Below, in pieces: positions 49,076-59,590 of a stretch of DNA of 64,000 nt. The notes beneath the pieces are model-generated. The model made no database searches and was not told the DNA's origin. It saw nothing but the letters and a program-made list of their open reading frames with translations. The translations under genes and the position numbers were made by a program. The stretch's first letter is position 1, and each line of letters starts with the position of its first letter. This DNA is from Mobilicoccus caccae (GTDB lineage Bacteria > Actinomycetota > Actinomycetes > Actinomycetales > Dermatophilaceae): contig NZ_BSUO01000001.1 in assembly GCF_030161635.1 (NCBI RefSeq), forward strand, positions 1,221,199 to 1,285,198. Direction: 5' to 3'.

Positions 49076-49963
49076 ATGTCCACACCTGTCTTCGGCCGCG
49101 TTCTGACGGCCATGGTCTCCCCGATGAAGCAGGACGGCTCGCTCGACCTCGACGTCGCCGCCCGCCTCGCCACCTACCTGGTGGACCAGGGCAACGAGGG
49201 GCTCGTCGTGAACGGCACCACGGGTGAGTCCTCGACGACGACCGACGAGGAGAAGTCGCAGCTCATCGAGGTCGTGCTGGACGCCGTCGGCGACCGCGCA
49301 CACATCGTGGCCGGCGTCGGCACCAACGACACGAGTCACACCATCCACCTTGCGCGCGAGGCCGCGGCGCGGGGTGCGCACGGCCAACTGGTCGTCACGC
49401 CGTACTACAACAAGCCGCCGCAGGCCGGCCTGCTCGCGCACTTCCGCGCGGTGGCGGACGCGACCGATCTCCCGGTCATGCTCTACGACATCCCGGGGCG
49501 CTCCGGCGTCCCGATCGCCACCGAGACCCTCATCGCGCTCGCCGAGCACCCTCGCATCGTGGCGGTCAAGGACGCCAAGTCCGATTTCTGGGCGTCGACG
49601 CACGTCATGCGAGCCGCCGATCTGACCTGGTACTCCGGCAACGACGGCGAGACCCTCCCGCACATGGCGCAGGGGGCCGTCGGGGTCGTCGGTGTCACCA
49701 CCCATGCCGCGCCGGCCCGGTTCGCCGAGCTGGTCGCGGCAGCCGCCGCAGGCGACTTCGCCGCGGCCCGATCCGTACACATCGACCTCGTGCCGGCCGT
49801 CGACGCCGTCATGGGCATCACCCAGGGAGCGATGGCCGCCAAGGCCGCTCTGGTCGAGCAGGGCGTCCTGTCCTGCGCGACCGTCCGATCCCCGCTCGTG
49901 GAGATGTCCGACGACGAACTCACGCGGCTGCGCGCAGGACTGAAGGAGTCTGGACTTCTGTGA
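49076..49963 (+). CDS. dapA: 4-hydroxy-tetrahydrodipicolinate synthase
   Basis: The 295-residue TIM-barrel aldolase has the VVNGTTGESSTTTDEEK substrate loop (Thr48-Thr49), catalytic Tyr110/111 region VVTPYYNKPPQAGL, Tyr137 in VMLYDIPGRSGV and Schiff-base Lys165 in IVAVKDAKSD. It condenses pyruvate with aspartate semialdehyde at the head of the diaminopimelate/lysine pathway. ATG 49076 is chosen over upstream in-frame starts because it matches the family length and follows a -10 box by 7 nt. The stop overlaps the rnj start (GTGA). Confidence 0.96.
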   Translation: MSTPVFGRVLTAMVSPMKQDGSLDLDVAARLATYLVDQGNEGLVVNGTTGESSTTTDEEKSQLIEVVLDAVGDRAHIVAGVGTNDTSHTIHLAREAAARGAHGQLVVTPYYNKPPQAGLLAHFRAVADATDLPVMLYDIPGRSGVPIATETLIALAEHPRIVAVKDAKSDFWASTHVMRAADLTWYSGNDGETLPHMAQGAVGVVGVTTHAAPARFAELVAAAAAGDFAAARSVHIDLVPAVDAVMGITQGAMAAKAALVEQGVLSCATVRSPLVEMSDDELTRLRAGLKESGLL

Positions 49964-51645
49964 GCAACCAGCACCTCGAACTACCCACCCCCGGCCCGCT
50001 CGAACCGGGCGCCGTGCGCGTCGTCGCCCTCGGCGGGCTCGGTGAGGTCGGGCGCAACATGACGGTGATCGAGTACGACGGGCGTCTGCTCATCGTCGAC
50101 TGCGGGGTCCTGTTCCCCGAGGACCACCAGCCCGGCGTCGATCTCATCCTGCCCGACTTCTCCTACATCGAGGACCGGCTGGAGGACGTCGAGGCCATCG
50201 TCCTCACCCACGGGCACGAGGACCACATCGGCGCGGTGCCCTACCTGCTGCGTCTCAAGGGCGACATTCCGCTGCTCGGCTCGACGCTGACGTTGGCGCT
50301 GGTGGAGGCCAAGCTCAAGGAACACCGCATCAAGCCGTACACGATGGCGGTCACCGAGGGGCAGCGCGAGCGGCTGGGCGCCTTCGACCTGGAGTTCATC
50401 GCCGTCAACCACTCGATCCCCGACGCCCTCGCGGTCGCCATCCGCACCGGCGGTGGTCTGCTGCTGCACACCGGCGACTTCAAGATGGACCAGTTGCCGC
50501 TCGACCGGCGCCTGACCGACCTGCGTGCCTTTGCGCGTCTGGGCGAGGAGGGCGTCGACCTCTTCCTCACCGACTCCACCAACGCCGAGGTCCCGGGGTT
50601 CACCACGCCCGAGAAGGACATCTTCCCGGCCATCGAGCGCGTCTTCGCCAAGGCCCAGCGCCGCATCATCGTCGCGTGCTTCTCCTCGCACGTGCACCGG
50701 GTCCAGCAGGTGCTCGACGCCGCGGCGGAGTACGGCCGCAAGGTCGCGATCGTCGGTCGCTCCATGGTGCGCAACATGGGCATCGCCGAGGATCTCGGCT
50801 ACCTGCACGTGCCGCCGGGCGTGGTCGTCGACTTCAAGAAGCTGGGCGACTACCCCGAGGAGAAGCAAGTCCTCATCTGCACCGGATCCCAGGGCGAGCC
50901 GATGGCCGCGTTGGCGCGGATGGCCAACCGCGATCACAAGATCGAGGTCGGCGAGGGCGACACGGTGCTGCTGGCCAGCTCGCTCATCCCCGGCAACGAG
51001 AACGCCGTCTACCGGGTCATTAACGGGCTCATGCGCCTCGGCGCCGACGTCGTGCACAAGGGCAACGCCAAGGTGCACGTCTCCGGCCACGCCAGCGCCG
51101 GTGAACTCCTCTACTGCTACAACATCGTCCAGCCGACCAACGTCATGCCGGTGCACGGCGAGTGGCGGCACCTCGTGGCCAACGGGCGCCTCGCCGAGCA
51201 GACCGGGGTGCCCAAGGACCGGGTCGTCCTCGCCGAGGACGGGGTGGTGGTCGACCTCGTCGACGGCATCGCCTCGATCGCCGGTGCCGTGGACTGCGGG
51301 TACGTCTACGTCGACGGCTCCTCGGTCGGTGGCACCACCGAGGCGCTGCTCAAGGACCGCCGCATCCTGCGTGACGAGGGTTTCGTCACCGTGGTCGTCG
51401 CGGTCGACATGACGAACGGGCGGGTGACCTCGGGGCCGGAGATCCTGGCCCGCGGTTTCGCCGAGGACGTCGTCGTCTTCGAGAACGTCGCCCCGCAGAT
51501 CAAGGACGCACTGGAGCAGGCGACCGCCAAGGGCGTCGCCGACAGCCATCAGCTCCAGCAGGTGATCCGCCGCACCGTCGGCAGTTACGTCGGGGGCAAG
51601 CTCCGGCGTCGGCCGATGATCATCCCCGTGGTGATCGAGGCGTGA
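49960..51645 (+). CDS. rnj: Ribonuclease J
   Basis: The 561-residue metallo-beta-lactamase/beta-CASP nuclease has the zinc motif LTHGHEDHIGAVPYL (His84, His86, Asp88, His89), HTGDFKMDQLP, the beta-CASP strands IIVACFSSHVHRVQQ and LICTGSQGEPMAALARM, and the C-terminal HASAGELLYCYNIVQPTNVM and MPVHGEWRH. RNase J has 5'-exonuclease and endonuclease activity in mRNA turnover and rRNA processing. It overlaps dapA by 4 nt, a conserved pairing in actinobacteria. Intact. Confidence 0.96.
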   Translation: MSNQHLELPTPGPLEPGAVRVVALGGLGEVGRNMTVIEYDGRLLIVDCGVLFPEDHQPGVDLILPDFSYIEDRLEDVEAIVLTHGHEDHIGAVPYLLRLKGDIPLLGSTLTLALVEAKLKEHRIKPYTMAVTEGQRERLGAFDLEFIAVNHSIPDALAVAIRTGGGLLLHTGDFKMDQLPLDRRLTDLRAFARLGEEGVDLFLTDSTNAEVPGFTTPEKDIFPAIERVFAKAQRRIIVACFSSHVHRVQQVLDAAAEYGRKVAIVGRSMVRNMGIAEDLGYLHVPPGVVVDFKKLGDYPEEKQVLICTGSQGEPMAALARMANRDHKIEVGEGDTVLLASSLIPGNENAVYRVINGLMRLGADVVHKGNAKVHVSGHASAGELLYCYNIVQPTNVMPVHGEWRHLVANGRLAEQTGVPKDRVVLAEDGVVVDLVDGIASIAGAVDCGYVYVDGSSVGGTTEALLKDRRILRDEGFVTVVVAVDMTNGRVTSGPEILARGFAEDVVVFENVAPQIKDALEQATAKGVADSHQLQQVIRRTVGSYVGGKLRRRPMIIPVVIEA

Positions 51646-51726
51646 CCCGCGCCCGTCGAGGGTTCCGCGCCCGCGGCGCGCTCGCCCGGGCGGGGTGTCG
51701 TCGTGATCCTGCGGTGCGTTCTCGCC

Positions 51727-51732
51727 TAGTCT
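51727..51732 (+). promoter_or_regulatory. -10 element of leaderless ftsK
   Basis: TAGTCT lies exactly 6 nt before the GTG at 51739, and no Shine-Dalgarno is visible. Confidence 0.5.
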
Positions 51733-51738
51733 GCCACC

Positions 51739-54499
51739 GTGGCCACTCGTAACACGTCGTCCTCGCGCCGTCCCGGTCCCCGGGGCGGCGGGACGACGCG
51801 TGCCGGCTCCGGCCGCCCGGCCGCCCGCAGCGGTGGTCGCCCGGCCTCGGGTCGTGGATCTTCCTCGCGTCCGAGCGGACGGTCGGGGCCGAGTTGGCCG
51901 GTCCGCGCGGTGCGCGGGACGTGGATGGGGATGGCTCACGTGACGGGGGAGCGGTGCGTCGAGTGGGACGGAGCGCCTCCGAACTGGAGCCGGAGCACCA
52001 ACGGGACGGCATCGGCCTGTTGTTCGTCGCGGCCGCGATCGTCATCGCGGCGCGCGAATGGTGGGGTCTGCCGGGCATCGTCGGTGAGGGCATCCACGCC
52101 GTCGCGGCCGGTACCGTCGGCCTCGTCGCGCTGGCGCTTCCCCTGGTCCTACTGCTCATCGGAGTGCTCATCCTGCGGGCGCCCGACGACGACCGCCGCG
52201 TCAACCGCATCGCGATCGGGATGACGGCGTTGCTGTTCGCAGCGTGCGGCCTGACGCACCTGTCGACCGGCTCGCCCTCGCCCGCCGACGGATTCCCGCC
52301 GCTGCGCAGTTCCGGCGGCATGATCGGCTACCTCGCCGCGGCGCCGCTGGAGTGGGCCCTGACGATGTGGGGCGCCGTCCCGATCCTCGTGATCCTCGGC
52401 TTCTTCGGCCTGCTCGTGGTGACTGCGACGCCGGTGCACCGCATCCCGCAGCGCCTCGGCGAGCTCGGAGAGCACCTCTTCGGCACCGGCCCCGCGCGGG
52501 AGGACGCCGGCGACGGCACCGACGGCGCCGGATCCCCGCGGCGCCGCTCGTCGCGCTCCCGGGCCAAGTCCGCCGACGGATTCGAGGCCGACGAGGCGTT
52601 CGAGCAGGCCGCACAGGTGCACCGCCGGCGTTCGCGCAGGCTCGTCCGGGGCGGACGCGACTCCGAGACCGGGGCGACGCCGGACGGCACAGGCCGGACG
52701 GGATCGACCGCGGCGACCGAGGCCCGACGGGCACCCGAGGCCGACCGGCGCGAGCCGGGAACGCCCGATGCGGGTCCCGCACCCGATCGCGCCCCGGCCA
52801 AGAAGCCCACCGGCGAGGCCGCGAAGAAGGCCGAGGACAAGCACGTCCTGGAGGCGCCGCCCACCGAGCCGCTGCCGCAGCGGGTCGAGCAGCTCGTCAT
52901 CACCGGGGACGTCACCTACACCCTCCCCGACAACGCCATCCTCGAGCCCGGCACCCCGCACAAGACGCGCAGCGCCGTCAATGACAAGGTCGTGGAGTCG
53001 CTCACCGGCGTCCTCGACCAGTTCGGCATCGACGCCCAGGTCACGGGGTTCTCCCGAGGCCCCACGGTCACGCGGTACGAGGTCGAGCTCGGTCCGGGCG
53101 TCAAGGTCGAACGGGTCACGGCGCTGTCCAAGAACATCGCCTACGCCGTGGCGAGCGCCGACGTGCGCATCCTCTCGCCGATCCCGGGCAAGTCGGCCAT
53201 CGGCATCGAGATCCCCAACGCCGACCGCGAGAAGGTCAGTCTCGGCGACGTCCTGCGCAGCCAGGTCGCCCACCGCAACCCCCACCCGATGGTGATGGGT
53301 GTCGGCAAGGACGTCGAGGGCGGCTATGTCATCGCCAACCTGGCCAAGATGCCGCACATGTTGGTCGCGGGTGCCACGGGCGCCGGTAAGTCGAGCTTCG
53401 TCAACTCGATGATCACCTCGATCCTCATGCGTTCCACGCCCGATGAGGTCCGCATGATCCTCGTCGACCCCAAGCGCGTCGAGCTCACGACCTACGACGG
53501 CATCCCGCACCTCATCACGCCGATCATCACCAACCCCAAGAAGGCCGCCGAGGCCCTCCAGTGGGTCGTGCGCGAGATGGATGCGCGGTACGACGACCTG
53601 GCCGCCTTCGGGTTCAAGCACATCGACGACTTCAACAAGGCCGTGAAGTCGGGGGCGGTCACGCCGCTGCCGGGTTCGGAGCGGGTGCTACAGCCCTACC
53701 CGTACCTGCTGGTCGTGGTCGACGAGCTCGCCGACCTCATGATGGTCGCGCCGCGCGACGTGGAGGAGTCCATCGTCCGCATCACGCAGCTCGCGCGTGC
53801 GGCCGGCATCCACCTGGTGCTCGCCACGCAGCGTCCGAGCGTCGACGTCGTCACCGGCCTCATCAAGGCGAACGTGCCGAGCCGGATGGCGTTCGCGACG
53901 AGTTCGCTGGCCGACTCCCGCGTGGTGCTCGACCAGCCGGGTGCCGAGAAGCTCATCGGGCAGGGTGACGCGTTGTTCCTGCCCATGGGGTCGAGCAAGC
54001 CGATGCGTGTGCAGGGTGCGTGGGTCACCGAGTCCGAGATCCACGCGGTCGTCGCGCACGTGACCGACCAGCTCAAGCCCAACTACCGCGACGACGTCAC
54101 GGTCAAGGCCGAGAAGAAGCACATCGACGAGGACATCGGCGACGACCTCGAGTTGCTGCTGGCGGCGGCCGAGCAGGTCGTCACCACCCAGTTCGGTTCG
54201 ACCTCGATGCTGCAGCGCAAGCTGCGCGTCGGGTTCGCCAAGGCCGGGCGTCTCATGGACCTGCTCGAGTCGCGCGCGATCGTCGGCCCCTCGGAGGGGT
54301 CCAAGGCCCGCGACGTCCTCGTCAAGCCCGACGACCTCGACGCCACCCTGGCGATGCTGCGCGGCGACGACCCGCCCCCTCACCGGGTGCGACGTCCCCC
54401 GCTGGTGTGGTCGACCAGGCCGACCCCGATGTCGAGTTCGTCGAGGACGAGGCCGGGAGTGAGGACGCCTGGTCGCTGACGGGACGCGACCGGTACTGA
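51739..54499 (+). CDS. ftsK: DNA translocase FtsK (two frameshifts as read)
   Basis: Repaired length is 920 aa. A basic Arg/Ser/Gly-rich N-terminal tail (about 1-75) leads to four transmembrane segments (about 92-235), a charged Pro/Arg/Glu linker and the motor. The motor shows Walker A AGATGAGKSSFVNSM (about residue 545), Walker B LLVVVDELADLMM and LVLATQRPSVDVVTG, then a C-terminal gamma winged helix (STSMLQRKLRVGFAKAGRLM). It pumps the chromosome terminus through the septum. Bases are lost at GGGGG 51945-51949 and CCCCC 54375-54379; repairs give HVTGGAVRRVGRSASEL and DPPPSPGATSPAGVVDQ. It is essential in many bacteria, so read errors are likelier than mutation. Confidence 0.94.
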
Positions 54500-55398
54500 T
54501 GGCCCACCGCAGATCGGCGCGCTCCGCCGTGGGATTGCTCATGACCGGTGCGTGCCTCGCGCTCACCGGATGCAACGGCATCCCGCCCGAACCGTTCGTC
54601 GTCGCACGAGCAGCGTCCTCGACACCGCAACCGCCCGCTCCGGTGACCGCCGAGGCGTTGCGACCCGCGTTCGACGCGTTCGCCGGGCAGCACCCCGGGG
54701 GTCTGGCGTTGGCGTGGGCGCCGGTGGGGGAGCCGGAGCGGGTGCAGATGCTGGGGCAGACCAGGGATCTCGACGCGTGGTCGACGATCAAGGTGCCCAT
54801 CGCCGTGGCCGCTGCGGCCAACGCCTCCAATGAGCGCGCCATGATCCGCGTGGAGACCCACACCCGTGCGGCCATCCGCCGTTCGGACAACCAGGCCGCG
54901 ACGGCGCTGTGGCGCAGCCTCGGAGCGGCGAGCGCCGCGCAGGACAAGACCGAGGCCGTCCTGCGGGCCGGTGGCGACGAGCGCACCCAGGCGGCCGAGG
55001 ACGCGACGGGACGTCAGCGGGGGTTCGGCCGGACGGTCTGGCTCCTGGAGGACTCCGCACGCTTCGCCTCGATGCTGCCGTGCCTGCCCGACACGGAGTT
55101 CGTCCTCGCCGACATGGAGAAGATCGACCCCGACCAGCAGTGGGGGATCGGCGCGCTCGAAGCGAGCACGAGGTTCAAGGGTGGCTGGGGTCCGAGCGAC
55201 CACGGGTACCTGGCGCGGCAGCTCGGCATCGTCGACTCCGCCAGTGGCCAGGTGGCGGTGGCCGTCGCGGTCCAGCCCGAGGACGGACGTCACGCCACGG
55301 CTGCCGCCACGGCGTCGGCGTCGGTGACCTGGCTGGTGGGGCGTCTGGGCCCGGCCGACTCCGGTGTGTGCGCCGCAGCCGCACCGACTGCGGGCTGA
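54499..55398 (+). CDS. Lipoprotein, beta-lactamase-like serine hydrolase
   Basis: The 299-residue protein has an Arg-rich N terminus, a hydrophobic signal and lipobox LTGC with Cys25, so it should be an anchored lipoprotein. The exported domain has the three class A beta-lactamase/PBP motifs in order: S-x-x-K as STIK (95-98), SDN (129-131) and a K-T-G equivalent KGG (227-229). The spacing fits a small penicillin-interacting hydrolase, but the rest of the sequence is not that of a resistance enzyme. A cell-wall or ester substrate is as likely. The ATG overlaps the ftsK stop (TGATG). Confidence 0.72.
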   Translation: MAHRRSARSAVGLLMTGACLALTGCNGIPPEPFVVARAASSTPQPPAPVTAEALRPAFDAFAGQHPGGLALAWAPVGEPERVQMLGQTRDLDAWSTIKVPIAVAAAANASNERAMIRVETHTRAAIRRSDNQAATALWRSLGAASAAQDKTEAVLRAGGDERTQAAEDATGRQRGFGRTVWLLEDSARFASMLPCLPDTEFVLADMEKIDPDQQWGIGALEASTRFKGGWGPSDHGYLARQLGIVDSASGQVAVAVAVQPEDGRHATAAATASASVTWLVGRLGPADSGVCAAAAPTAG

Positions 55399-55399
55399 C

Positions 55400-56515
55400 T
55401 CAGAGGGTGGCCAGGCCGGGGTCGTCCCCGGCGCGTGAGGCAGCGTGCGCCTCGGCCTCACGCATGACGCGCAGCACGTTGCCGCCGGCGAGCCGAGCCA
55501 GCTCGGGCGCCGACCAGCCCCGGTCGGTGAGCTCGGCGAACAGGCGCGGGTATCCGCTGACATCCGTCAGGCCGTCGGGGAGGGTGGAGGTGCCGTCGAA
55601 GTCCCCACCGATCCCGACGTGGTCGATGCCGGCGACCTCCCGGAGTCGTTCGACGTGGTCGGCGACGTCGGACACGCCGACCGGAGGCATGCGCACGTCG
55701 GGTGCCGCGGTCTGCTCGGCGTCCTGCGCCTGTGCACTCGACTCGACGTGCTGCTCCCAGGCGTAGCGCTCGTCGGAGCAGAACGAGGGGACGAACGTGG
55801 CGCAGCAGACGCCACCGGCGCGGGCCAGGGTGGTGAGGACGTCGTCGGGCACGTTGCGGGGGTGGTCGGTGAGCGACCGGGCGTTGGAGTGGGTGAAGAT
55901 CACGGGCGCCGCGGAGGTGGCGAGCGCGTCGCGCATGGTGCCTGGCGAGGTGTGCGAGAGGTCCACCAGCATGCCCAGGCGGTTCATCTCCACGACGACG
56001 GCACGCCCGAAGTCGGACAGCCCGCCGAGGTTCTCGGGACGGACCGCGCAGTCGGCCCACGGCAGGTGCTCGTTGTGGGTCAGGGTCAGGTAGCCGACGC
56101 CGAGGGTGTGCAGCATCCGCAGGACCGCCAGCGAGGAGGCGATGGAGTGTCCGCCCTCGGCCCCGATGAGGGAGGCGATGCGACCGGCGGCGTGGGCGCG
56201 TTCGACCTCGTCGGCGGTGCGGACGAGCTCGAACACGTCCGGTCGCGTCGCCACGAGGCGGTGGACGGCGTCGATCTGCTCCACCGTCGCGGTGACGGCC
56301 TCGTGGGCGGGCAGCGTGCCCTCGACGAACACCGACCAGAACTGCGCCCCCACTCCGCCGGCGCGCAGCCGCGGGATGTCGGTGTGCGTCGGCGCGTCGT
56401 CCAGGCCGAGGCGCTGCCAGTCGCCGCCGGTGAGCTCCCGGCACCGCCAGGGAAGGTCGTTGTGACAGTCGAGCAGGAGGTGGGCCGGGCCGGTGGGTGC
56501 AGACACGCGGGCCAC
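55400..56515 (-). CDS. Membrane dipeptidase (peptidase M19)
   Basis: The 371-residue zinc dipeptidase has [13 protein letters not shown] (HxD motif), [14 protein letters not shown] with the bridging Glu, [46 protein letters not shown] and [16 protein letters not shown]; all M19 metal ligands are visible. The family cleaves dipeptides, including D-amino acid dipeptides, and here is predicted cytoplasmic because no signal peptide is seen. The GTG start is weakly supported. It converges on the lipoprotein gene (1 nt between stops). Confidence 0.9.
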   Translation of the reverse strand: MARVSAPTGPAHLLLDCHNDLPWRCRELTGGDWQRLGLDDAPTHTDIPRLRAGGVGAQFWSVFVEGTLPAHEAVTATVEQIDAVHRLVATRPDVFELVRTADEVERAHAAGRIASLIGAEGGHSIASSLAVLRMLHTLGVGYLTLTHNEHLPWADCAVRPENLGGLSDFGRAVVVEMNRLGMLVDLSHTSPGTMRDALATSAAPVIFTHSNARSLTDHPRNVPDDVLTTLARAGGVCCATFVPSFCSDERYAWEQHVESSAQAQDAEQTAAPDVRMPPVGVSDVADHVERLREVAGIDHVGIGGDFDGTSTLPDGLTDVSGYPRLFAELTDRGWSAPELARLAGGNVLRVMREAEAHAASRAGDDPGLATL

Positions 56516-56585
56516 GCTTCCACGGATCGGTCGTGGTGGCCAGGGCGGGCCGCCGGGCGATGCCGCGGGTACGGTTACGCGCCCG

Positions 56586-56591
56586 TAGAGT
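56586..56591 (+). promoter_or_regulatory. -10 element of leaderless rimO
   Basis: TAGAGT is followed by 7 nt and the rimO ATG at 56599, without a convincing Shine-Dalgarno. Confidence 0.45.
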
Positions 56592-56598
56592 AGAGAGC

Positions 56599-58025
56599 AT
56601 GGCTGAGAACGAGGTGCACGGGTCCGTCGCGATCGTCACCCTCGGCTGTGCCCGCAACGATGTCGACTCCGAAGAGCTCGCCGGGCGTCTGCGCGCCGGC
56701 GGGTGGAGGTTGGTCGAGGAGCCGGGCGAGGCCGACGTCGCGGTCGTCAACACGTGCGGTTTCGTCGAACAGGCCAAGAAGGACTCGATCGACGCCCTGC
56801 TCGAGACGGCCGACCTCAAGGAACACGGCCGGACGCAGAAGGTCGTCGCCGTCGGCTGCCTCGCCGAGCGGTACGGCGAGCAGTTGGCCGCCGAGCTGCC
56901 CGAGGCCGACGCCGTCCTCGGATTCGACTCCTACACCGACATGTCGGGCCAGCTCCGGGCGATCCTGGACGGGGCCGAGCCCGCCTCCCACGTGCCTCGT
57001 GACCGCCGCACCCTGCTGCCGTTGGCGCCGACGCAGCGCCCCGCGGCCGTCGGCGACGTCGTCGTGCCGGGGGTGTGGATGGACCAGATCCCGCGCGCCC
57101 GCCTCGGCGACGCACCCTGGGCGCCGCTGAAGATCGCGAGTGGCTGCGACCGTCGGTGCGCCTTCTGCGCCATCCCGGCCTTCCGTGGCTCCTTCGTCTC
57201 GCGCCGACCCACCGACGTCGTCGCGGAGGCGCGCTGGCTGGCCGACAACGGCGTGCGGGAGGCGCTGCTCGTCAGCGAGAACTCCACGTCCTACGGCAAG
57301 GACCTCGGCGACCTGCGTCTGCTGGAGTCGTTGCTGCCCGAACTGGCCGCCATCGACGGCCTGGACCGGGTGCGCGTCTCCTACCTGCAGCCGGCCGAGA
57401 TCCGCCCCGGACTGCTCGAGGTCATGGCGCAGACCCCCGGCGTCGTGCCCTACTTCGACCTGTCCTTCCAGCACGCGAGCCCCACGCTCCTGCGGCGGAT
57501 GCGCCGGTTCGGGGGCCGTGAGGACTTCCTCGGCCTCGTCGAGCGCATCCGCGACCTCGTGCCCGAGGCCGGCATCCGGTCCAACGTCATCGTCGGCTTC
57601 CCCGGCGAGACCGAGGAGGACGTGGAGATCCTGCGCTCCTTCCTCGCCGACGCGCGGATGGACGTCGTCGGGGTCTTCGGCTACTCCGACGAGGACGGCA
57701 CCGAGGCCCTCGGCCTCGAGGACAAGCTGCCCGAGGACGTCATCGCCGGACGTGTGAGCGAGGTCACCGACCTCGTCGAGGAGCTGATGAGCCAGCGCGC
57801 CGCGGATCGTGTGGGTTCGGAGGTCTCCGTCCTCGTCGAGGGCGTGGAGGACGAGGACGAGGGTGAGCGCGGGGTCACGGTCGGACGGGCCGACCATCAG
57901 GGTCCGGAGGTCGACGGTGTGTGCCGCCTGACCTGGGATCCGGCGATCGGGGACCTCGTGACCGGTCGGGTCGTCGAGAGCGACGGCGTCGATCTCGTCG
58001 TCGAGCCGCTCGGGGGGCGAGGTGA
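56599..58025 (+). CDS. rimO: Ribosomal protein S12 methylthiotransferase (3' frameshift as read)
   Basis: The repaired 475-residue protein has an N-terminal cluster with Cys17 ([12 protein letters not shown]), Cys53 ([10 protein letters not shown]) and Cys87 (VGCLAERYG); a radical SAM CxxxCxxC of Cys183, Cys187 and Cys190 in [13 protein letters not shown]; and a C-terminal TRAM domain ([20 protein letters not shown]). It methylthiolates an Asp of S12. As read, the frame runs past its natural end. One extra G at GGGGGG 58012-58017 gives EPLGGAR and a TGA overlapping the pgsA GTG by 4 nt. The final residues differ until the repair is confirmed. Confidence 0.95.
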
Positions 58026-58596
58026 GCACTCCCGCCGCCAAGCCGAGCAACTGGAACCTCCCGAACGCGCTGACGGTGCTGAGGATCCTCCTGGTCCCGC
58101 TGTTCCTGTGGCTGTTGCTCCGGCACGGCGGCCACGACGTCGGCGACCGCTGGTGGGCGTTCGCCGTGTTCGTCGCCGCGATGATCACCGATCGACTCGA
58201 CGGCGAACTGGCCCGGCGCAAGGGGCTCATCACCGACTTCGGCAGGATGGCCGACCCGATCGCCGACAAGGCGCTGACCGGGGCCGGGTTCATCGGGCTG
58301 TCGCTCATCGGCCTGTTGTGGTGGTGGGTGACGATCGTCGTCCTCGCGCGCGAGATCGGCATCACCCTCATGCGGTTCGTCGTCATCCGCTACGGCGTCA
58401 TGCCCGCCGGCAAGGGGGCAAGCTCAAGACCGTCCTCCAGGCCGTCGCCCTCGCCCTGTTCATCGCGCCGCTGGGAGGAGTGTTCTTCTGGGCGGCCTCC
58501 GCGGTCATGGGTGCGGCGGTCGTGGTCACCGCCGTGACCGGCATCGACTACGTGCTCGCAGCGCGCAGGCTCGTCGCCGCGGGTCGCCCGGCATGA
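58022..58596 (+). CDS. pgsA: CDP-diacylglycerol-glycerol-3-phosphate 3-phosphatidyltransferase (frameshifted)
   Basis: The repaired 191-residue membrane enzyme shows [16 protein letters not shown] and the CDP-alcohol phosphotransferase motif D57-x2-D60-G-x2-A-R-x8-G74-x3-D78-x3-D82. It then shows [16 protein letters not shown] and the last helices. One G is lost at GGGGG 58414-58418; without it the C-terminal third is nonsense. It makes phosphatidylglycerol phosphate, an essential phospholipid step. Its GTG overlaps the repaired rimO stop and its TGA overlaps the cinA ATG, so rimO-pgsA-cinA are coupled. Confidence 0.94.
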
Positions 58597-59090
58597 GCGC
58601 GGCCGCCCTGCTCCTGCGGGTTCTTGGCGAGCGGGGTGAGACCCTCGCGGTCGCCGAGTCGCTGACCGGCGGACTCGTTCTGGCGGCGCTGACCGATGTC
58701 CCCGGATCCTCGCTGGTCCTGCGGGGAGGGGTGGTCGCCTACGCGGTCGATCTCAAGGCGGAGCTGCTGGGGGTCGACGCGTCACTGCTGGAGACCGGCG
58801 GTCCGGTGCAGGCCGAGGTGGCCGCTCAGATGGCCGCGGGGGTCGCGGCGGCGTGCGGAACCACCTGGGGTCTGGCGACGACGGGTGTGGCCGGTCCCGG
58901 TCCCGCCGACGGTCACCCCGCCGGAACCGTGTTCGTGGCGTTCGCCCGGCGGGGGACCGACGCGGTGGTCCGGCCCGTCGACGGCCTCGTGGCCCGGGTG
59001 TCGCAGGGAGCGGATCGTGGTGCGGTCAGGGCCGCGTCGGTCGAGGCGGCGCTGAATCTCGCGCTCGACACGCTGACGCCACCTGGCTGA
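58593..59090 (+). CDS. cinA: CinA C-terminal domain protein (nicotinamide-nucleotide amidase, PncC-like)
   Basis: The 165-residue stand-alone CinA C-terminal domain has [60 protein letters not shown] and [11 protein letters not shown]. It deamidates nicotinamide mononucleotide in the NAD salvage cycle; the N-terminal COG1058 domain of full-length CinA is absent, as is usual in this synteny. The ATG overlaps the pgsA stop (ATGA). Confidence 0.93.
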   Translation: MSAAALLLRVLGERGETLAVAESLTGGLVLAALTDVPGSSLVLRGGVVAYAVDLKAELLGVDASLLETGGPVQAEVAAQMAAGVAAACGTTWGLATTGVAGPGPADGHPAGTVFVAFARRGTDAVVRPVDGLVARVSQGADRGAVRAASVEAALNLALDTLTPPG

Positions 59091-59125
59091 GCTACGTCGC
59101 GGCGGGCACTCGTCGGTGCTCCCCG

Positions 59126-59131
59126 GTACCC
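59126..59131 (+). promoter_or_regulatory. Putative -10 element of clgR
   Basis: TACCCT lies 43 nt before the clgR ATG, upstream of a GAGAGGAGG ribosome site, so the transcript is leadered. A palindrome TTCCGGAA (59148-59155) lies in that leader. No -35 is clear. Confidence 0.35.
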
Positions 59132-59174
59132 TGGTGGTGAGTCCACACTTCCGGAACCGCCGAGAGGAGGCGAC

Positions 59175-59483
59175 ATGGCCGTGCTGCTGCGCGCCCACCT
59201 GGGCGACGTGATCCGCGAGTCCCGCAAGGAACAGGGCCGCACGCTGCGTGACGTCTCCGCTGCCGCCCGTGTGTCCCTCGGATACCTCAGCGAGGTGGAG
59301 CGCGGCGAGAAGGAGGCCTCCTCCGAACTCCTCGCCTCCATCTGCGATGCGCTCGAACTGCCGCTCTCGCGTGTCTTCGCCGAGGTGTCCACGCGCTTCG
59401 CCACGGTCGAGTCGGTGGAGCTGGCCGCGCCGGTGACGCTGCCCGTGCGTCCGCGTATCGAGGCCCAGGTCTCCGCTGCCTGA
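59175..59483 (+). CDS. clgR: ClgR-type XRE-family transcriptional regulator
   Basis: The 102-residue protein has an XRE helix-turn-helix: [20 protein letters not shown], then [20 protein letters not shown] and [12 protein letters not shown]. The C terminus ends [12 protein letters not shown]; the terminal Ala-Ala is typical of ClgR, which is itself a Clp substrate. ClgR activates clp protease and stress genes in actinobacteria and lies between cinA and recA in many of them. GAGAGGAGG precedes the ATG. The 107 nt to the opposing nei gene show nothing recognisable. Confidence 0.9.
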   Translation: MAVLLRAHLGDVIRESRKEQGRTLRDVSAAARVSLGYLSEVERGEKEASSELLASICDALELPLSRVFAEVSTRFATVESVELAAPVTLPVRPRIEAQVSAA

Positions 59484-59590
59484 CGTGTTCTTGCCTGCGC
59501 TGATCGTTCTTCTGATCCGACGTGTCGATCCGATGCGCCGGCCTGAGGTGTCACGACGCCGCTCGGCGGTGACCTTCTCGTCCTCCGCGC

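Noticed and set aside
49981..51939. A 652-codon leftward frame antisense to rnj
   Set aside because: No recognisable domain and fully opposite to an intact RNase J.
59484..59590. A possible small gene between clgR and nei
   Set aside because: The 107 nt contain no start with a ribosome site and no open frame of useful length.
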